From contig CM028900.1 in NCBI GenBank assembly GCA_016801885.1, positions 12,728,972-12,792,971 of the forward strand: a DNA stretch of 64,000 bases, in the 5' to 3' direction. Made by a program: the position numbers and the translations under genes. Source of the DNA: Toxotes chatareus. Lineage: Eukaryota; Chordata; Actinopteri; Toxotidae. This document shows, one piece after another, positions 26,312 to 38,646 of the stretch (positions are counted from its first letter, which is position 1; every line of letters starts with the position of its first letter). The notes beneath the pieces were generated by a model. That model worked only from the letters and a program-made list of their open reading frames with translations, did no database searches and was not told the DNA's origin.

Positions 26312-29300
26312 CACTTAGAATCTAAGCTGGGATAGTAACATGTTATTCGTGGTGAATACCTGAACCCCAGCTGAGGGTAGACACTGGCTGCTATCACAGA
26401 TCAATCAAAGCAGCAGAGCCTGTCTCTCCTGATGTGGACTCCGGCATGGGCTCTGCCTGCTGCTGAGAGCTGAGGCCTGCTCTGCATTGTCCACTGGCAC
26501 CCGGCCAAACTGGCCCAGCTACTATTGTCCTTCACCCTCCAAGCTCTGAAGCCTGCTATTCAATTAAGACATAGTAACTTTGTGATCCATGCTTCAAGAG
26601 ATGCTTTAAACACAGTTCCAGTATTAAGAACGTGCATCTAAATGAATGAGCGAGTCACTGCAGAGGCTCTTTAAAGTTAATCGTGATGAGGAGACAGTAG
26701 AGAGCCTTTATGAAACTGTTTTTGTCATGCTTTCTTTCAGACCATACGACACCGTGCTGTACAGTATGCCTTGGACCAGACTTTCGAACAGTCCCTGCAT
26801 CATCTGGTGTATCTGTCACATCCACAATTACATTATTGCTGTTTCACTCACAAGAGCCACTGTGTCAGAGCTCTCAAAACCAAACAGATGGAGCTAGTTG
26901 GCAACAGAAGGCATGCAAATCATGGATCATTTGATTGGAGATCTTATTTAATTATTCAACCAAGTGGCCGTCTTGGAGAGGACTCAATGCATGCTGCCTA
27001 CTGTACAATATGTGTAAGCAACTGTTACAACATTCAACTAATAATGAGTTATAGAAAGATGAAAAATAAGACGCTGCGTTGTCTGAGGAGAATACATGAA
27101 ATATCTGGTGTAGCAGTTATATTCCATTTTATGACCTAATGAATGCTGCTTCAATCATTAAGTATTTTGCTTCCAGTTTTACTTTGTGAAACATAATGCA
27201 GTGATAAGGAAGAGGCAGCTGCAGTTAGAGCGTGCATTGATTTCTTTATGGCTGCACTGTATTACATATAGCACACTTACATATCAAGCACATTGCAGAG
27301 TAGCTCATAGAGTATGACTACAGCCACATCCAGGTGTGATGTTCATTTCATGCGAGCCTTATGAGACCTTGAAATGGAGGAAAACATAGTGGGAACTGGA
27401 GAGGCAGCTCTGACAATGAACCAAAATTACAATCATGTGGAACGAGACCAAGGATTTCAAGTAGTGAAGTAAATTAAATGAAAATTTAGTGTTGGCTGAA
27501 ATAGTTTGCAGAGAAACAAAATGAGCTGTATTTAACATTCAGGCACAATGCTGAAAAGTGACAACTGCTTATCTCCATGGAGATCAATAATGGCTGCAGG
27601 ATCATTGTGTAAAGTGTCTGCAGGTTTAATGCAGATAGGATGTCATTATTATTTTCTTTCTCCTAATGACCATCATTATGCACGGACACTGATTGAATTC
27701 CATTTGTTACCTACGTTTGAGCCTGAGTGGAATAATTACCATTTAAGTATCTCCATTAAAATTCATGCACGGATGTTCATACTCAGACCTTCTTTTAAAA
27801 ATAACTAAAATATTCTTTGAATACAAAATGCAGTGGATATAGCCCAGCCTTGCTTTCACACAAGTATAATTACATGTGAGTGTTATTAAAGCATGTCTTC
27901 CTTTTTAGCTTGTAGATTTTGTTTTTTTCAAATAATGGCAAAAGAAAAGCAAGAAACAGTTGCAGCTCAGTTGCTATCAATGCAGCACACTCTCTTAATA
28001 TTTAATTAAAATGGATCTGCTGGTAAGTGTGATCAATATCCAGTACCCTGTCTAAATTGCTTTTTCAACCTCTTGTGTCACTGACAAAATAAATATGTTT
28101 TAATAGTTACATACACGTCTATTACATTTCTGTTTTTATATCACAGGAGAAAAGGTGATTGTGTTGTATTAAGATATTAGTGTGCGTTTCTGCTGTTCCA
28201 AACATGGATGACAGTTTAAGATGTGATTTCCTCCCCGCAAAACAACTCAGTCATAGGTCTATAAACCTGTTGGTTTAGCCATTGGTGCATGAATTCAGTA
28301 CCAACGAGAACATGTCACTTCTTGTTTCTTGTTTTACTGCTGGTCATCCTGAGTGTATAGTCGCCCAAGTGGAAGAAACTATGTTTATGTCGCAGGTAAA
28401 TAAGACAGCCTCTTCCCTAACACAGCCATCTTTCTGTAAATACACAGCTGTGGTTGGAACAGTGAACCAGCAGAGGAGAACGGAGAGGGGATTTGGCCAC
28501 ACCTAATCAATCACTGACAGATTACTGCTAAAGCCACTTCCATACACATTAAAGAGGGACAAATGCAGAATTGCAACTGAACAAGTTCTAGTTTTAAGCC
28601 AACAGTGGGACTTCCTGGTGATTTATCAAAGTCACTGCTGCTGAGCAGCATGCCTGTGTGATTGTAGTTCACAGCAGACAGAACTGAGGCGCAGCACTGA
28701 AAGGAGTGTTTATGCCCTCAGCTGTGGCACTGTCAGCCTTGTGGAATTTACTGTAAATCACATTGCTTTTATTGCAAGATTTAGTAGCTTATCCTCTGTG
28801 AGCTCTATTCACTTCAAGCTTGTCCCTATTAGGACTTCAGCTCTAGTCTATACAGGGACTTGGATACACATCTTGAAATAATGTTGGAAATCAAGCCTGT
28901 AATTTTTCACTTTTTGCACATCTTTCTCTCTAAAATAGCTGGTGCTCTTTTGTCCTAAAAATGTTCCATTGCTGTGACTAGACAGTGTCTTACGCCTCAG
29001 TGTGTGTATTATTTCTACTCAGAGATCTCTATACTTGATGAGAATCACTGCCTCTGATAGCCCAGAGATACGGTACTGCATCTTGGCAAATTATGCTGTT
29101 TACAGCATTGCTCCATGAAAAAGCCTCAAATCAGATTTGGTTAAGTTGTTAAATGATAGAAAATATAAACACAGTTTACAAAAAGGGAAACATCACTTTT
29201 AGGCACCAGTAAAATTACTCAGTATATATATTTGTTTTGCAGCTGGTTAAAGTCAGTCTTTAATGGCAGAAATAATAACCGCCCGGCAACATTGCTGAAG

Positions 29301-29418
29301 TGATCACACATGACACACGATTCTGTAGGCAGAAGGTTAAAAAACAGCCAGTCACGTGCCACGTAAACCCCTAACCTAATTCCTGGGGAAATGAACATTT
29401 TTTTTCTATGTGAGTAGG

Positions 29419-29442
29419 TGTGTGTGTGTGTGTGTGTGTGTG
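29419..29442. repeat. (TG)n microsatellite
   Basis: Twelve uninterrupted TG units. Confidence 0.95.
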
Positions 29443-30739
29443 CAGGGCAGGAAAGAGCGTGTCAGCAATTGTTCTAAATTCATTCATTTATTCTTTCCAA
29501 GAGCATTTTCTCATTACAGGTGTAATAAACTTAAAAATTATAATCAGATATTTATCTATGAAATTCTTCCTTTTTAACGTCATCTTACATCCTTTAATCT
29601 TTTTCAGACACTGACTAATAACATCCATAGTCTGAAATATTGATCTGAAATTGTCTGACACCAAATCATAGCAACTTGATAACTTTATTTCTCGAGGTTT
29701 GATCTGTGTCAAGGAGGATGGACATGTGTGTGATGGACATGAACTGTGATCCCTGTAGCTGTATGTGCGGGTGTCTGCATGATGTGTGTATTGACGTGCT
29801 GTAGCAAGAGTTCAGGGAGGCAGCTGAGCAAAATAATTTAGAATGTCCTGCCTGCTGACACAAGGACAAAGGAACAGACTGAACATGCCCATATGAGGAA
29901 AGAGACAATGGACGTGGCCACACCTGGAAATGCACTGCTGTTGTTTTCACCGTGACCTCCACAGCACACAGAGATTTTCGCAGGCTGTTCCTACAAGCAT
30001 GGACACTCACTTCTGGTCGAGTCAGCTGAGCATTAACAACGATATTGTTCCACTATGGCTGTAAAATTACCTGATGAGTGTTGGCATCTTCAAATAGTCA
30101 GAAGCTGAATCTATGAACTCACACACATTCTAGCATTTTTATAACTTTTCCTCTTTTGTGGTTTGCAAGCTTAAATGTGTAAATCTTGGACAATTTTGAC
30201 AAAATCTGCAAATTCTGGAGTTTATGCATGTAATTATGCAAAGGCAGGATACACTCCTTTTGTTTCAAATTAGCTGTGGACAGTATGGTGTATGAAAAGA
30301 ATCACAGAGATAAAGAAAAAAGAAATAGTTAGAAGTGCTAATACAGCACAACAGCAATGACTGACACAGGAGTGTATGAGCTTAAACTGTCAGTGTCCAG
30401 AGCAGCTCAATGGCTGCTCCATGTCCTGCCTTATGGGTAGGATTTCTCCAAAGAGCTCATACAGTTGGAATTAGCATGGTGCAGTCAAGGGAGTACTGAA
30501 GGCTGAATCAATGCATCACTCCTAGGGCCTTGGGAATGGATATGAGAGGGCATAATGGGACTTTTGGTTCCAATCCTCATATCATGTGTCTAACCAGGGT
30601 CTTCCTGCAACACCTCCCCAAAGGAGAAGAGATCACCTCCCTCTTTCAAGGCCGTGTACAGATAACAGAGAGGGACTGAAGAATAACCTGCAAAAGTATG
30701 TGTCAAAACAATAGAATAAACGTGCTTTAATTTTTTGTC

Positions 30740-31258
30740 TGGGCAAAATTTCAAGGCAAGGTTTTAACATTTTGGTAGAGTAAGACTGATAACACCTTCA
30801 CACTTGCCTGCTAAATATTAAGCTGCAGCCAGAAACTGGTTAGCATGGCTTAGCACAAAGACTTGAAAGGAAGGAAGGAAGGAAGGGAGGCAGCTTATCT
30901 GGCTCAGTCAAAAAGTAATAAAATCTGCCTAGCATCACCTCAACAGCTCACTGATTAATACATTATATCTTGTTTGTTTAATCTGTATGAAACCAAAGTC
31001 TATAAACAACAAATAGCAGTTTTACAGGAGGTTATGTCAGGGACTATTTCTTGGCTGGGTGCAGTGACTTCCTGTCATTGCCTTGAGGTTTCCAGGCAAC
31101 TAGCAGAGGCTCCAGACTTTCCAGTCTTTCTTCTAAGCTAAGCTTATTTAGTGGACCGATATAAAACTGGTATCAGTCTTCACTTCTGACTCTCAGAGAG
31201 AATGCAGATTAACTGATTTTTTCTACAGTATTTCAAAAACGTTGCTTTAATACATTTT
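30740..31258 (+). mobile_element. Teleost foldback-type interspersed repeat, near full length
   Basis: Same family and orientation as the copy at 2738. The shared core is ggttagcatggcttagcacaaagac (30838-30862), followed by cagctcactgattaat, ttgtttgtttaatctgta, ggttatgtcagggactattt and gtgacttcctgtc. The left part (taagactgataacacc, about 30781) is an inverted match to the right part (actggtatcagtctt, about 31167), so the element has inverted arms. A (GGAA)n run inside it (30867-30890) is a private expansion. No coding capacity. It ends about 0.4 kb before the fign promoter zone. Edges are approximate. Confidence 0.75.
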
Positions 31259-31649
31259 ATTGCCTCAGACAAATATGCAACTATGTGGTGTTGTAAATCA
31301 GTTGAAATCAGTTGAGTGTACAAGCAGGTTGGTGAAGATTAGTTCAGGATATCTGATACCAAAAAATGGTTAGTAGTGCTGCAAAAGAGTGGTAGATCTA
31401 TGTAGAGATCATTCCTAGAGACAGATCTGCAGAGCAATGTTTTGAAAGCTCTTTACATCTTCGAAATAACGCATCCTGTTTACAGATTAATATACAATGG
31501 AGAGATGTACAGCCTGTCATACAATGAGCTATACGCCTGATGCACCTCAGAGTGTGCCAGGCACTACACATATACAGAGGAAGGCAGTTTCCAGTAGTGC
31601 CTGCAGTCAGTACAATTAGATTGTGAACACATCGAATTGTCTATAGCAT
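31259..31649. other. Proximal region upstream of fign
   Basis: AT-rich sequence between the interspersed element and the CpG-rich promoter zone. No TATA box at a convincing position and no coding sequence. The transcription start of fign cannot be fixed from sequence alone and might lie here. Confidence 0.4.
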
Positions 31650-31945
31650 AATGTCATGATAGGCTGCTTGTGAACTGCTGCTTATTAAGGTCGACTCCCT
31701 TTGAATTTGGCTCCCGCCGCAGAGAACATGCGCAGTGTGCAGCGTGCTGCCTTCAGTCAGTGGAGCAGCTGTCCAGGGTTTGGAATTCCAACATGGCAGA
31801 GGCTGTGGTCAGTCTTCCCCTCACTAACTTGGAATGGTTTCAAATCGCGAGCAGCCGCGCTTAACCCCAGCGAGCCATTCATCTGCATCTCACTCACCGG
31901 ATCGATGATACTGTAAACCCTGACGCTGCCTTGTCACCTACACAG
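31650..31945 (+). other. fign: fign exon 1 (5' UTR), 5' end approximate
   Basis: The 3' edge is set by a near-perfect donor, CACAG|gtaagc, at 31945/31946. No reading frame joins it in phase to the start codon in exon 2, so it is non-coding, as in human FIGN where the first exon is untranslated. It would carry short upstream ORFs, including one starting at 31793 in a good context (aacATGg, 23 codons) and one from 31728 of 62 codons. The 5' boundary is a guess because the transcription start is unknown. Confidence 0.5.
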
Positions 31946-32520
31946 GTAAGCCATATCCTGTCTATCAGTGATGTTAACAATTATAAAAACAGAAACGGAG
32001 CAGCTCTGTATGTACGCGCAAAAACGCTCGCAGGGAGACAGTGTCGCGCATCACAGAACTGCAGCGCAGTCTGTGGCCAGTCATTCTGCATTTTCCAATG
32101 CAAAATCACTTGTCATCGTTTAAGAGAAGGCAAAATAATAAATGTGTAGTTTCGGGATTAGACGGACGTTGCAATTAATGTTTTACCCTCCGCGGTTTGA
32201 GGAGAAGGTTATACATATACGGCTGGAACCAGTCCTTTGAATAACTTTCCCACAACGAGAAGTTTTTGCATGTCAGCCTGAATAAAACTTGCCGCGATAA
32301 CCGCAGGAGGGAGGTTAATAGATGGGTTGTCATTGCGCTCTTAGTGGGACAACTGCTGGCAAGTAATCTATTTTAAAAGTAAAGGGAGGAGGGGGGGCAT
32401 CACGCTGGTTTAGCCTCTTCCTCTAATGGGCGGCATGAAGAATGTGTGTTTTATGTCATCTAGTCTCTCACATGCTTCCTATTCTCTTGTTTCAACTCGC
32501 GCAAGAAGTGACAGGCTCCA
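31680..32520 (+). promoter_or_regulatory. fign: CpG-rich promoter zone of fign
   Basis: CpG dinucleotides are far denser here than in the flanking desert (for example ctcccgccgc, atcgcgagcagccgcgc, tacgcgcaaaaacgctcgc, gtcgcgcatc, cttgccgcgataaccgc). The sequence catgcgca at 31727-31734 resembles an NRF1 half-site. There is no convincing TATA box. A CpG-rich, TATA-less promoter over exon 1 and the start of intron 1 is usual for a broadly used vertebrate developmental gene. The exact start site is not determined. Confidence 0.55.
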
Positions 32521-32837
32521 GCCGTGCCTGTGTAGCTTTCGCTTCTCTGTCCAAGGCTTTTTTTTTTTTTTTTTTTTGCTTTTTTTTTTTTTTTGTGGAA
32601 GGTGGTTTTGTTTTGTTTTATCTTGTTTTACCCCCACGTTCCGTTTTCCTTGGTCTGCTTTGTTCTTAATTTCACGGCCTAAATGAATACCTGAGGAAAG
32701 ACCAAGGGGACCGTGCTTTTTTAAAGTTGTGAAATCCGATAGCTGAGGAAAAAAGTGCCTGTAATGAGAAGCAACCTTTGGAATTCCTCCTCGTGAAAAT
32801 TCCGATTCTGCTGTTTTCCCTCTCCTCTTGTTTTTAG
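31946..32837 (+). other. fign: fign intron 1
   Basis: Begins gtaagc and ends in a pyrimidine-rich tract followed by ttttag at 32837. The 892 bp include two adjacent T runs (32558-32577 and 32580-32594) and the CpG-rich first third. No exon-like sequence inside. Confidence 0.55.
32558..32594. repeat. Double poly(T) tract
   Basis: 20 T and 15 T separated by GC. Located in intron 1; it could cause sequencing length errors but is non-coding. Confidence 0.9.
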
Positions 32838-32847
32838 GCTTGAAGAC

Positions 32848-32872
32848 ATGATCACTAGCACCAGTATTTATG
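32848..32872 (+). CDS. fign: fidgetin, coding exon 2 (first 8 codons plus one base)
   Basis: A 35-nt exon (32838-32872) bounded by ctcttgtttttag and the donor G|gtatgt. It carries ATG, seven further codons and the first base of the next. Joined in phase 1 to 52310 it reads MITSTSIYGLKMQWT, which differs from the human FIGN N-terminus (as I remember it, MISSTSVYGLKMQWT) at two conservative positions. The phase and the match across the junction make this exon call strong despite its length. The start context has G at -3. If this exon were skipped, translation could begin at the next in-frame Met (52318), which lies in an AAGATG context, losing only 11 residues. Confidence 0.88.
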
Positions 32873-33341
32873 GTATGTTCATTTTGAAATTATCTCAACT
32901 ATTATTATATCATTATTGTTATTTCATATTTGTCATATTTGAAAAGATGCTGTTATTGCAGTAACGTATTTTTTCTTTGTGCATGCATGCTTCATCTTCA
33001 AAAGTTTATTATAATTCAGGTTATAACAATTTACTGACCACAGTCCAGAGATAAAGGCACATTATGTGATTAATTTCATACTAGTGGCATTATCATTTAG
33101 CTTCAAAGTACTTTGTGATGGCAGAAGAATTTGCCTCCATTTTAATTTGGTTCAGTTTCATACTGACATTCTTTATGTGCAGTTTAACTTTCTCTTTCTC
33201 ATTACACTCTTTTCATATTTTTGCATGCATACATTTACAATATGAATATTTTGTCTAATACACAGTAGATGTGAATTTATGCAGAGGGGTTGCAAATTTT
33301 CATTTACAGATTAAATTTTAACCTCACTTATGTTAAACAGT

Positions 33342-33342
33342 T

Positions 33343-33373
<31 letters not shown>

Positions 33374-33388
33374 GTGTGTGTGTGTGTA
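33342..33388. repeat. (TG)n microsatellite
   Basis: About 23 TG units with one CG interruption, in fign intron 2. Confidence 0.95.
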
Positions 33389-33679
33389 TAATCTGCTTTT
33401 GTGTAATAATTTCACCCAAAATTTAATATTTGGCCCTAAAAGAATTTATGGAAGATATTCTCTTCACAGCTTTTAAAAAAAAAAAATGACATGGCTGTAA
33501 CTCAGGATCTTCTGTTAATGTTATCTGTTAAGTTAGTTTCATCACAAATACACAAGGTTGTGATCAATAATTATAAATATGAAAGATGACCGGGAAGTAA
33601 ATAGTTTAACAAAAATACTTGTATTATAACAATGCTATAATATGTGGACAATATTATTATTGTATAGACAGTTTGTCAA

Positions 33680-33703
33680 CCCCCCACACACACACACACA
33701 CAC
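33680..33703. repeat. C run plus (CA)n microsatellite
   Basis: Six C followed by about nine CA units. Confidence 0.9.
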
Positions 33704-34257
33704 TATGCGATATAGAATGACTTTTAGGAAAACATACACACGTGGGTTTAAGTTTCATTCAGAAAGTTGACGTGTGTTTACTTGTCACACTGTAACAATT
33801 CACCGGTGAAACTCTGAACTAATTTGCTCACAAATTAGCTCAGAGTCAGCGTCAGAAATAGCTGTTGCTCATGTTCCAGTGGAAATGGTTTGTGACAAGC
33901 TAGTAAATGGATCTGAGCATGGACACAAAGTCAGGAGAAGTAACAAGTTGTGTGCTGTCTCTCTTTTGCAAACACTCTGTCCTAAGTGAACCTTTTCCAC
34001 CAGAACAATTTACTTAATTGTATTCACACATTTCATTTGCATGTTTTGCTTTGAGAGGAAATTAACATCATCAGCAGTGAGCTGAAGTATGTTTTTATTC
34101 CTCTTCAAAAATAACAGCATTGCAGCATCTGTCACTCAGTGGGAAAAAAATGTACATTACTACAACATTCATTATGTTTGAGTGTTTGGTTGTAATGTGT
34201 TTTTGTAAAGTGGGTATTAAATTTGTTGGTCAGATTTTTATGTTTTTCATATTTAGA

Positions 34258-34272
34258 CCCCCCCCCCCCCCC
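34258..34272. repeat. Poly(C) tract, 15 bases
   Basis: Uninterrupted C run in intron 2. Confidence 0.9.
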
Positions 34273-35389
34273 TCATGTATGTGTGGTGGGTATTTTTATT
34301 ACAAAAGAGTTTTGACTTGAGCTGCTTATACATGGACACTGAACAGGATGGCAATTTTTTTTTAACTAAATATATTTAAAGTTTTATTCACAGCTTGCAT
34401 ACCGTCTAAATCTTAAATACCCTGTGCAATCTTTTTGGATTTACTATTTCACATAATTCAGTTGCAAACTTTTAGAAATCACGATTATGCATGTATTTTC
34501 CTGCTGCCGTATGTTCACGCCTAATGTTAGTGGAAGTTTGCGTTTGAATGTATAGTGGAAGAGTAGGTGTATTTTGATAAATTACAATGCATCTGCGCAG
34601 ATAAAAAAAAAATCTTCTTGCAATTATCAAGCCATTCTCTCAGAGAATCCATCTTTAGTATCTTAATTATTATGTACTACCTGAGGATATTTATCAGTTC
34701 AAGCCCTGGAAAGGTTCCATGTCTGAGCTCCTGCAGTGATTTTTGCGGGTCCTTACTTAACCCCAGACACCTCTGGTGTGCATGGAAAGAAGCTGACAGC
34801 TCTGTTTATTTCTGATAGGATAGCACTTATGATAGCAATCTAAGCTGTTGCTTGACATGAATCTCTGAGCTGAATTCGATGACAGATGCTGACCCTCCGG
34901 TTTTCATCATCCTCTTTACAGAACGATACACATGCTCATACTAATAGTGACCGTAAATAATAACAAGAAGTTGTATGAAGTAAAATAAACTGCATCCACT
35001 TATTTCACAGTGACACAAGTACACAGAAATGTGCTTGTTATATTTAGTCGTGCTATATTGACAAAGGAATTGCTTTCAGATGGTGGCCAAGGCAAAGGTT
35101 TTCCTTTCTACGGCACAGTCAGTGCACCTTGCTTGTTTTATGTAGTCAGAAGTCAGATAAAAAATATTTTCCAATGTAATTTTGTAATTTTCTAAATTTT
35201 TTCTCTTCTTCTTGGAAAATGCTGCTTTAGAATCTCATATTTTTGCGTGTGCTACTTGCACCACATAACTGAAATTAGATTTCCATTAATTCACTGTTTG
35301 TGTTTTCTGCTTGTATGCCTATTATAACAGTACAGTGTATTCCTGATTCACTGCTAGGTTACCAGATCAAGAACGCACACACATAGCTG

Positions 35390-35660
35390 ATCTTTGACTC
35401 ATTAGTGTCATGTGTCTGTCTGAAGTAATTTAGCCGCTCTAAATGTTCTGTCCATGATCTAAAGTGTGTAACACTATCAGTGATCGCTAAAATTGACAGC
35501 ATGACTTAGGCCATTTATATAGGCGAGGTGGTGTACGGCAGGACTGAGACTTAATACACGTCCACTAATGATGACAATTAAAGCCAGCTCCTTGATACCT
35601 CAAGCTGACTCTGTCTAAACACCCCCGGGATGTCTGCAGGGCTGCTGTAAATTGATGAAA
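35390..35660. promoter_or_regulatory. Candidate intronic regulatory element
   Basis: A non-repetitive block 2.5 kb into intron 2, with a CArG-like/MEF2-like core (ggccatttatatagg, about 35511), several ATTA/TAAT cores (for example cactaatgatgacaattaaag) and higher complexity than flanking DNA. No coding potential. The call rests on motif content; conservation is not visible here. Confidence 0.3.
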
Positions 35661-35884
35661 TGTTCATCTTTATTGAAGGATTTATTTGTCAGTAACTACA
35701 AGTAGTCCCATTCAGGCTCCTGACTACATTGTACGAGATCAGTGCAGGATTGTTATCTTTAAGCAAATATGTTAAGTGGTGTCTGTCCTGTTTTTCATAT
35801 AAAAAGCGAGGGAGTCCCCAGTGGAGTCAGGCTCAAGCAAAAAGGGACAAAAAGCTCCAATCTTTCTTCTAAGTATTCAGCGAG

Positions 35885-35938
35885 TTCCTCCCTCTTTTTC
35901 CCATCTCTTTCTCTGTCTCTCTCCCTCTCTTGTATCCA
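35885..35938. repeat. CT-rich low-complexity tract
   Basis: Imperfect (CT)n/(TCTC)n pyrimidine run in intron 2. Confidence 0.8.
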
Positions 35939-36558
35939 CATCTCTGTCGTTTCCCTCATGGCAGCTTGCTATGTTATCTTTGTGTGTTTCTCTCTACACT
36001 GACAATTCTTGCAGTGATCTAAGTTGGACTGCATTAGAAAGTGGAGGCAGCTGTCTGTTGCTATACTGAGGGACGTGTTTGCTCTACTGCAAAGATGAAG
36101 GACCATGAATCCTTGACATCCTCCCTTTCTCTCCCCTCCTCCTCCTCTTCCTACCATCTCATTTAGACACAGCGACTGTCTGCTCAGACTTGTTTTTTTT
36201 CCTCTGAGTGACAGCATATGGCATAGACATTTTCTAAAATGCATGTGCCTACTATTGGCTGCTTGTACCTACCCTTCATATGTCTCCTAGCTACAGGCCT
36301 GTCATGTTATTTTTTTCCTCTAATTCAGACAAAATACTTACAGATTAATTTAGCTGAACAGATTCTAGTGTACAAAGCAACAGAGGCAGTATATTGAGGA
36401 ACCAGGCAGACATTTAGTGTCCGTGCACTGTTGCATTGCAGCCTGCAGTTCCAATTACTCTTTAGATTTATTTAGTTTAACTGTAGCATTTATTTGATCA
36501 TTTTTTATCTTTAAAGATTATGCAGACATCTTGTGATTGTGTGTGTGCACACACTGTA

Positions 36559-36574
36559 TGTGTGTGTGTGTGTG
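36559..36574. repeat. (TG)n short microsatellite
   Basis: About eight TG units in intron 2. Confidence 0.85.
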
Positions 36575-38511
36575 CTTGTATGTGCATGCAGGTCTGCCTG
36601 TCTGTTTTCTTTGTGTGTTTTTTCCAGAACCAGTTTGAGGGAGGATACAATTCCTTGTTCTCGTTCTATTTTTTCTTTCTTTTTAAAAAGAAACTAATCC
36701 TTCCCATATACATGCTATGATGTTATTATGATCCATACCATAATGCATAATGTACTTATAGAACTTAGGGGTCACTAAATGACAGATTATAATAGAAACA
36801 CTGTCATAAGTCATGTTGTAGGACTGGTTTATTCAGGCCATATGCACCAGGCGTATTATTTATACAGACTATAGCATTTGTTGCCTTAAAGTCCTTGTTC
36901 TCCTCTTTTCCAGCACACTGAAACAGAGGCTTTGTTTCATCTCCTTCACATTAAGTGTCTCTGCACTCATAAGGAGACAAGGCAGCTCTGAGCCTGTTGG
37001 GGATTGGCTAGAATAGACAATCCCCAGGTGTACTAAACTAGGTTTAGCACTAAGGCTTTTAATCTGGACTTGTAGGAGATTCATGTGCATTCATAGATTT
37101 GCCTCTGTAATTATCATACCCCCAGTGGCATCCAAAGAGATGTTTGCCTAAATCACTGATGTCCTCATTACACTGTTTACATTTTAATTAGACATGCTAA
37201 ATTCTTGATTTTTTATAATGGCCAGAAAGATTGGAGGTTTTTCCTATCTTTAGCTCAGCAAAGATAGACTATGCCTAGAGTGTTGCCTGGCAGTTGAAGT
37301 TTAAGCCTTACAGTATCTTAAAAAAATATATATATATTTTCCACAGTTCTTGTTAATGTAGCTGTCTTTACATCTCCTTGAAATGATTTATAATGACATA
37401 TTATTTTGTTGCTGAGAATATAATAGTAGGCTGCTTTATGAACAAGATCTGAAAAGAGTAGCAATAGATGGCTCAACAGCATGATCAGGTTGTTCATCAA
37501 CAAGATAACAGACATTGCATGCTTATGACTGAATCTGATCCCATATAGTTGAATTATTTCTTTGGCCAGATTATTTACTGTTACATTCGGGCAGCGAATA
37601 TCTAACGCTCAAGGACTATGATTAACAAAATCTACAATTCCATGACTTTTGAAAATAGCTGGCGCTTTGAGCCGTCATTGTGTGCCTGAGTGCTGTTGCT
37701 TATCATTGAATAACCTTGGTGAAGACAGGTGTTTTTTCCTGTCCTTCTTCCAGGGTGTTTTTTTCTTATTATTTCGTGCTTTTGGTGAGTTCCGTATTGT
37801 GAGAGAGCAGCGAGCCTTTCACAAGAGGATAAGAGAAAACTGCATTTACTGTGTTGAAATTCCTCTTGTGTTCTCACAAAACAGCGTCTGACTAATCTGG
37901 TAATCGAGGCCGCCATTATAGCTAGACTGAAGACCCATGCAACTAGAGAACCCTGAAGCACTTTTTCACCACACCACATTTGTGTGTTTCGTTATATGTT
38001 ATTCTAAGTAGTACATATTTGAAATGCCTACTTTTTTATGCAAATCAAATTTGTCGTGATGCTGAACTGTCTTAATCAATATAACTTCTTAATTATGACG
38101 AAACAAAAAGACTGTGATCCCTGTGCTGATTCAAAAGTGTGGCTTGTTCTAAATTTAATAAGAGATAAAATATGTAACTGTAAGAAAAAAATTAAATGCG
38201 TTAGTCTCACATAATAAAAACAGTTTATCACTACCATTTTATTTTGCCATTGTGGTAATGACAATATAATAGCATTATAATTCATGTATTGAAATAGATG
38301 CTCGTATTAACTTTGACATTCATATTCAAAAGCATGCGTGGATTTGCTTTGAATATAGAAGTTCATCTTTTGACTGTTACTCATCCTCCCATTGATCACA
38401 TCCCATCAAATATCAATTTGAGGCAATTAGCTAAAACGATGATCAGACGAGATATGCGCTATCAGTGGTTTTCGCAAAGTTCTCAGCGATTCATTCATCC
38501 TCCGTGGTGTC

Positions 38512-38646
38512 GGGGGGGGGGGCTGACAGGTTGGCATTGTGCCAAGTGCTGGTAGAGGGAGCCTTGAGTGCCAGGACGGGAGAGGATGGGTTGAGGTCTG
38601 CCTGATGGTGTAGAGAGGAGGGGGATGAGAATGAGAGGGGGGGGGG
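38512..38646. repeat. Two poly(G) runs flanking a G-rich stretch
   Basis: An 11-base G run at 38512-38522 and a 10-base G run at 38637-38646, with purine-rich GAGAGG sequence between them on the + strand. Such asymmetric G-rich DNA could form quadruplex structures. It is non-coding, in intron 2. Confidence 0.8.

Larger units (their letters stand above)
20831..30735. other. Intergenic desert upstream of fign
   Basis: About 10 kb without a supportable gene. It holds a degenerate TG-rich stretch (23416-23600), a (CAAA)n repeat (26284-26311), a TG repeat (29419-29442), an octamer motif (26913-26920), and locally GC-elevated blocks at about 23610-23900 and 26345-26560 that may be non-coding elements. 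All open frames are under 125 codons and lack recognisable protein features. Confidence 0.55.

Noticed and set aside
1..31640. Exons of GRB14 or another neighbour
   Set aside because: Expected on this side from vertebrate synteny, but no SH2, PH or other recognisable exon was found.
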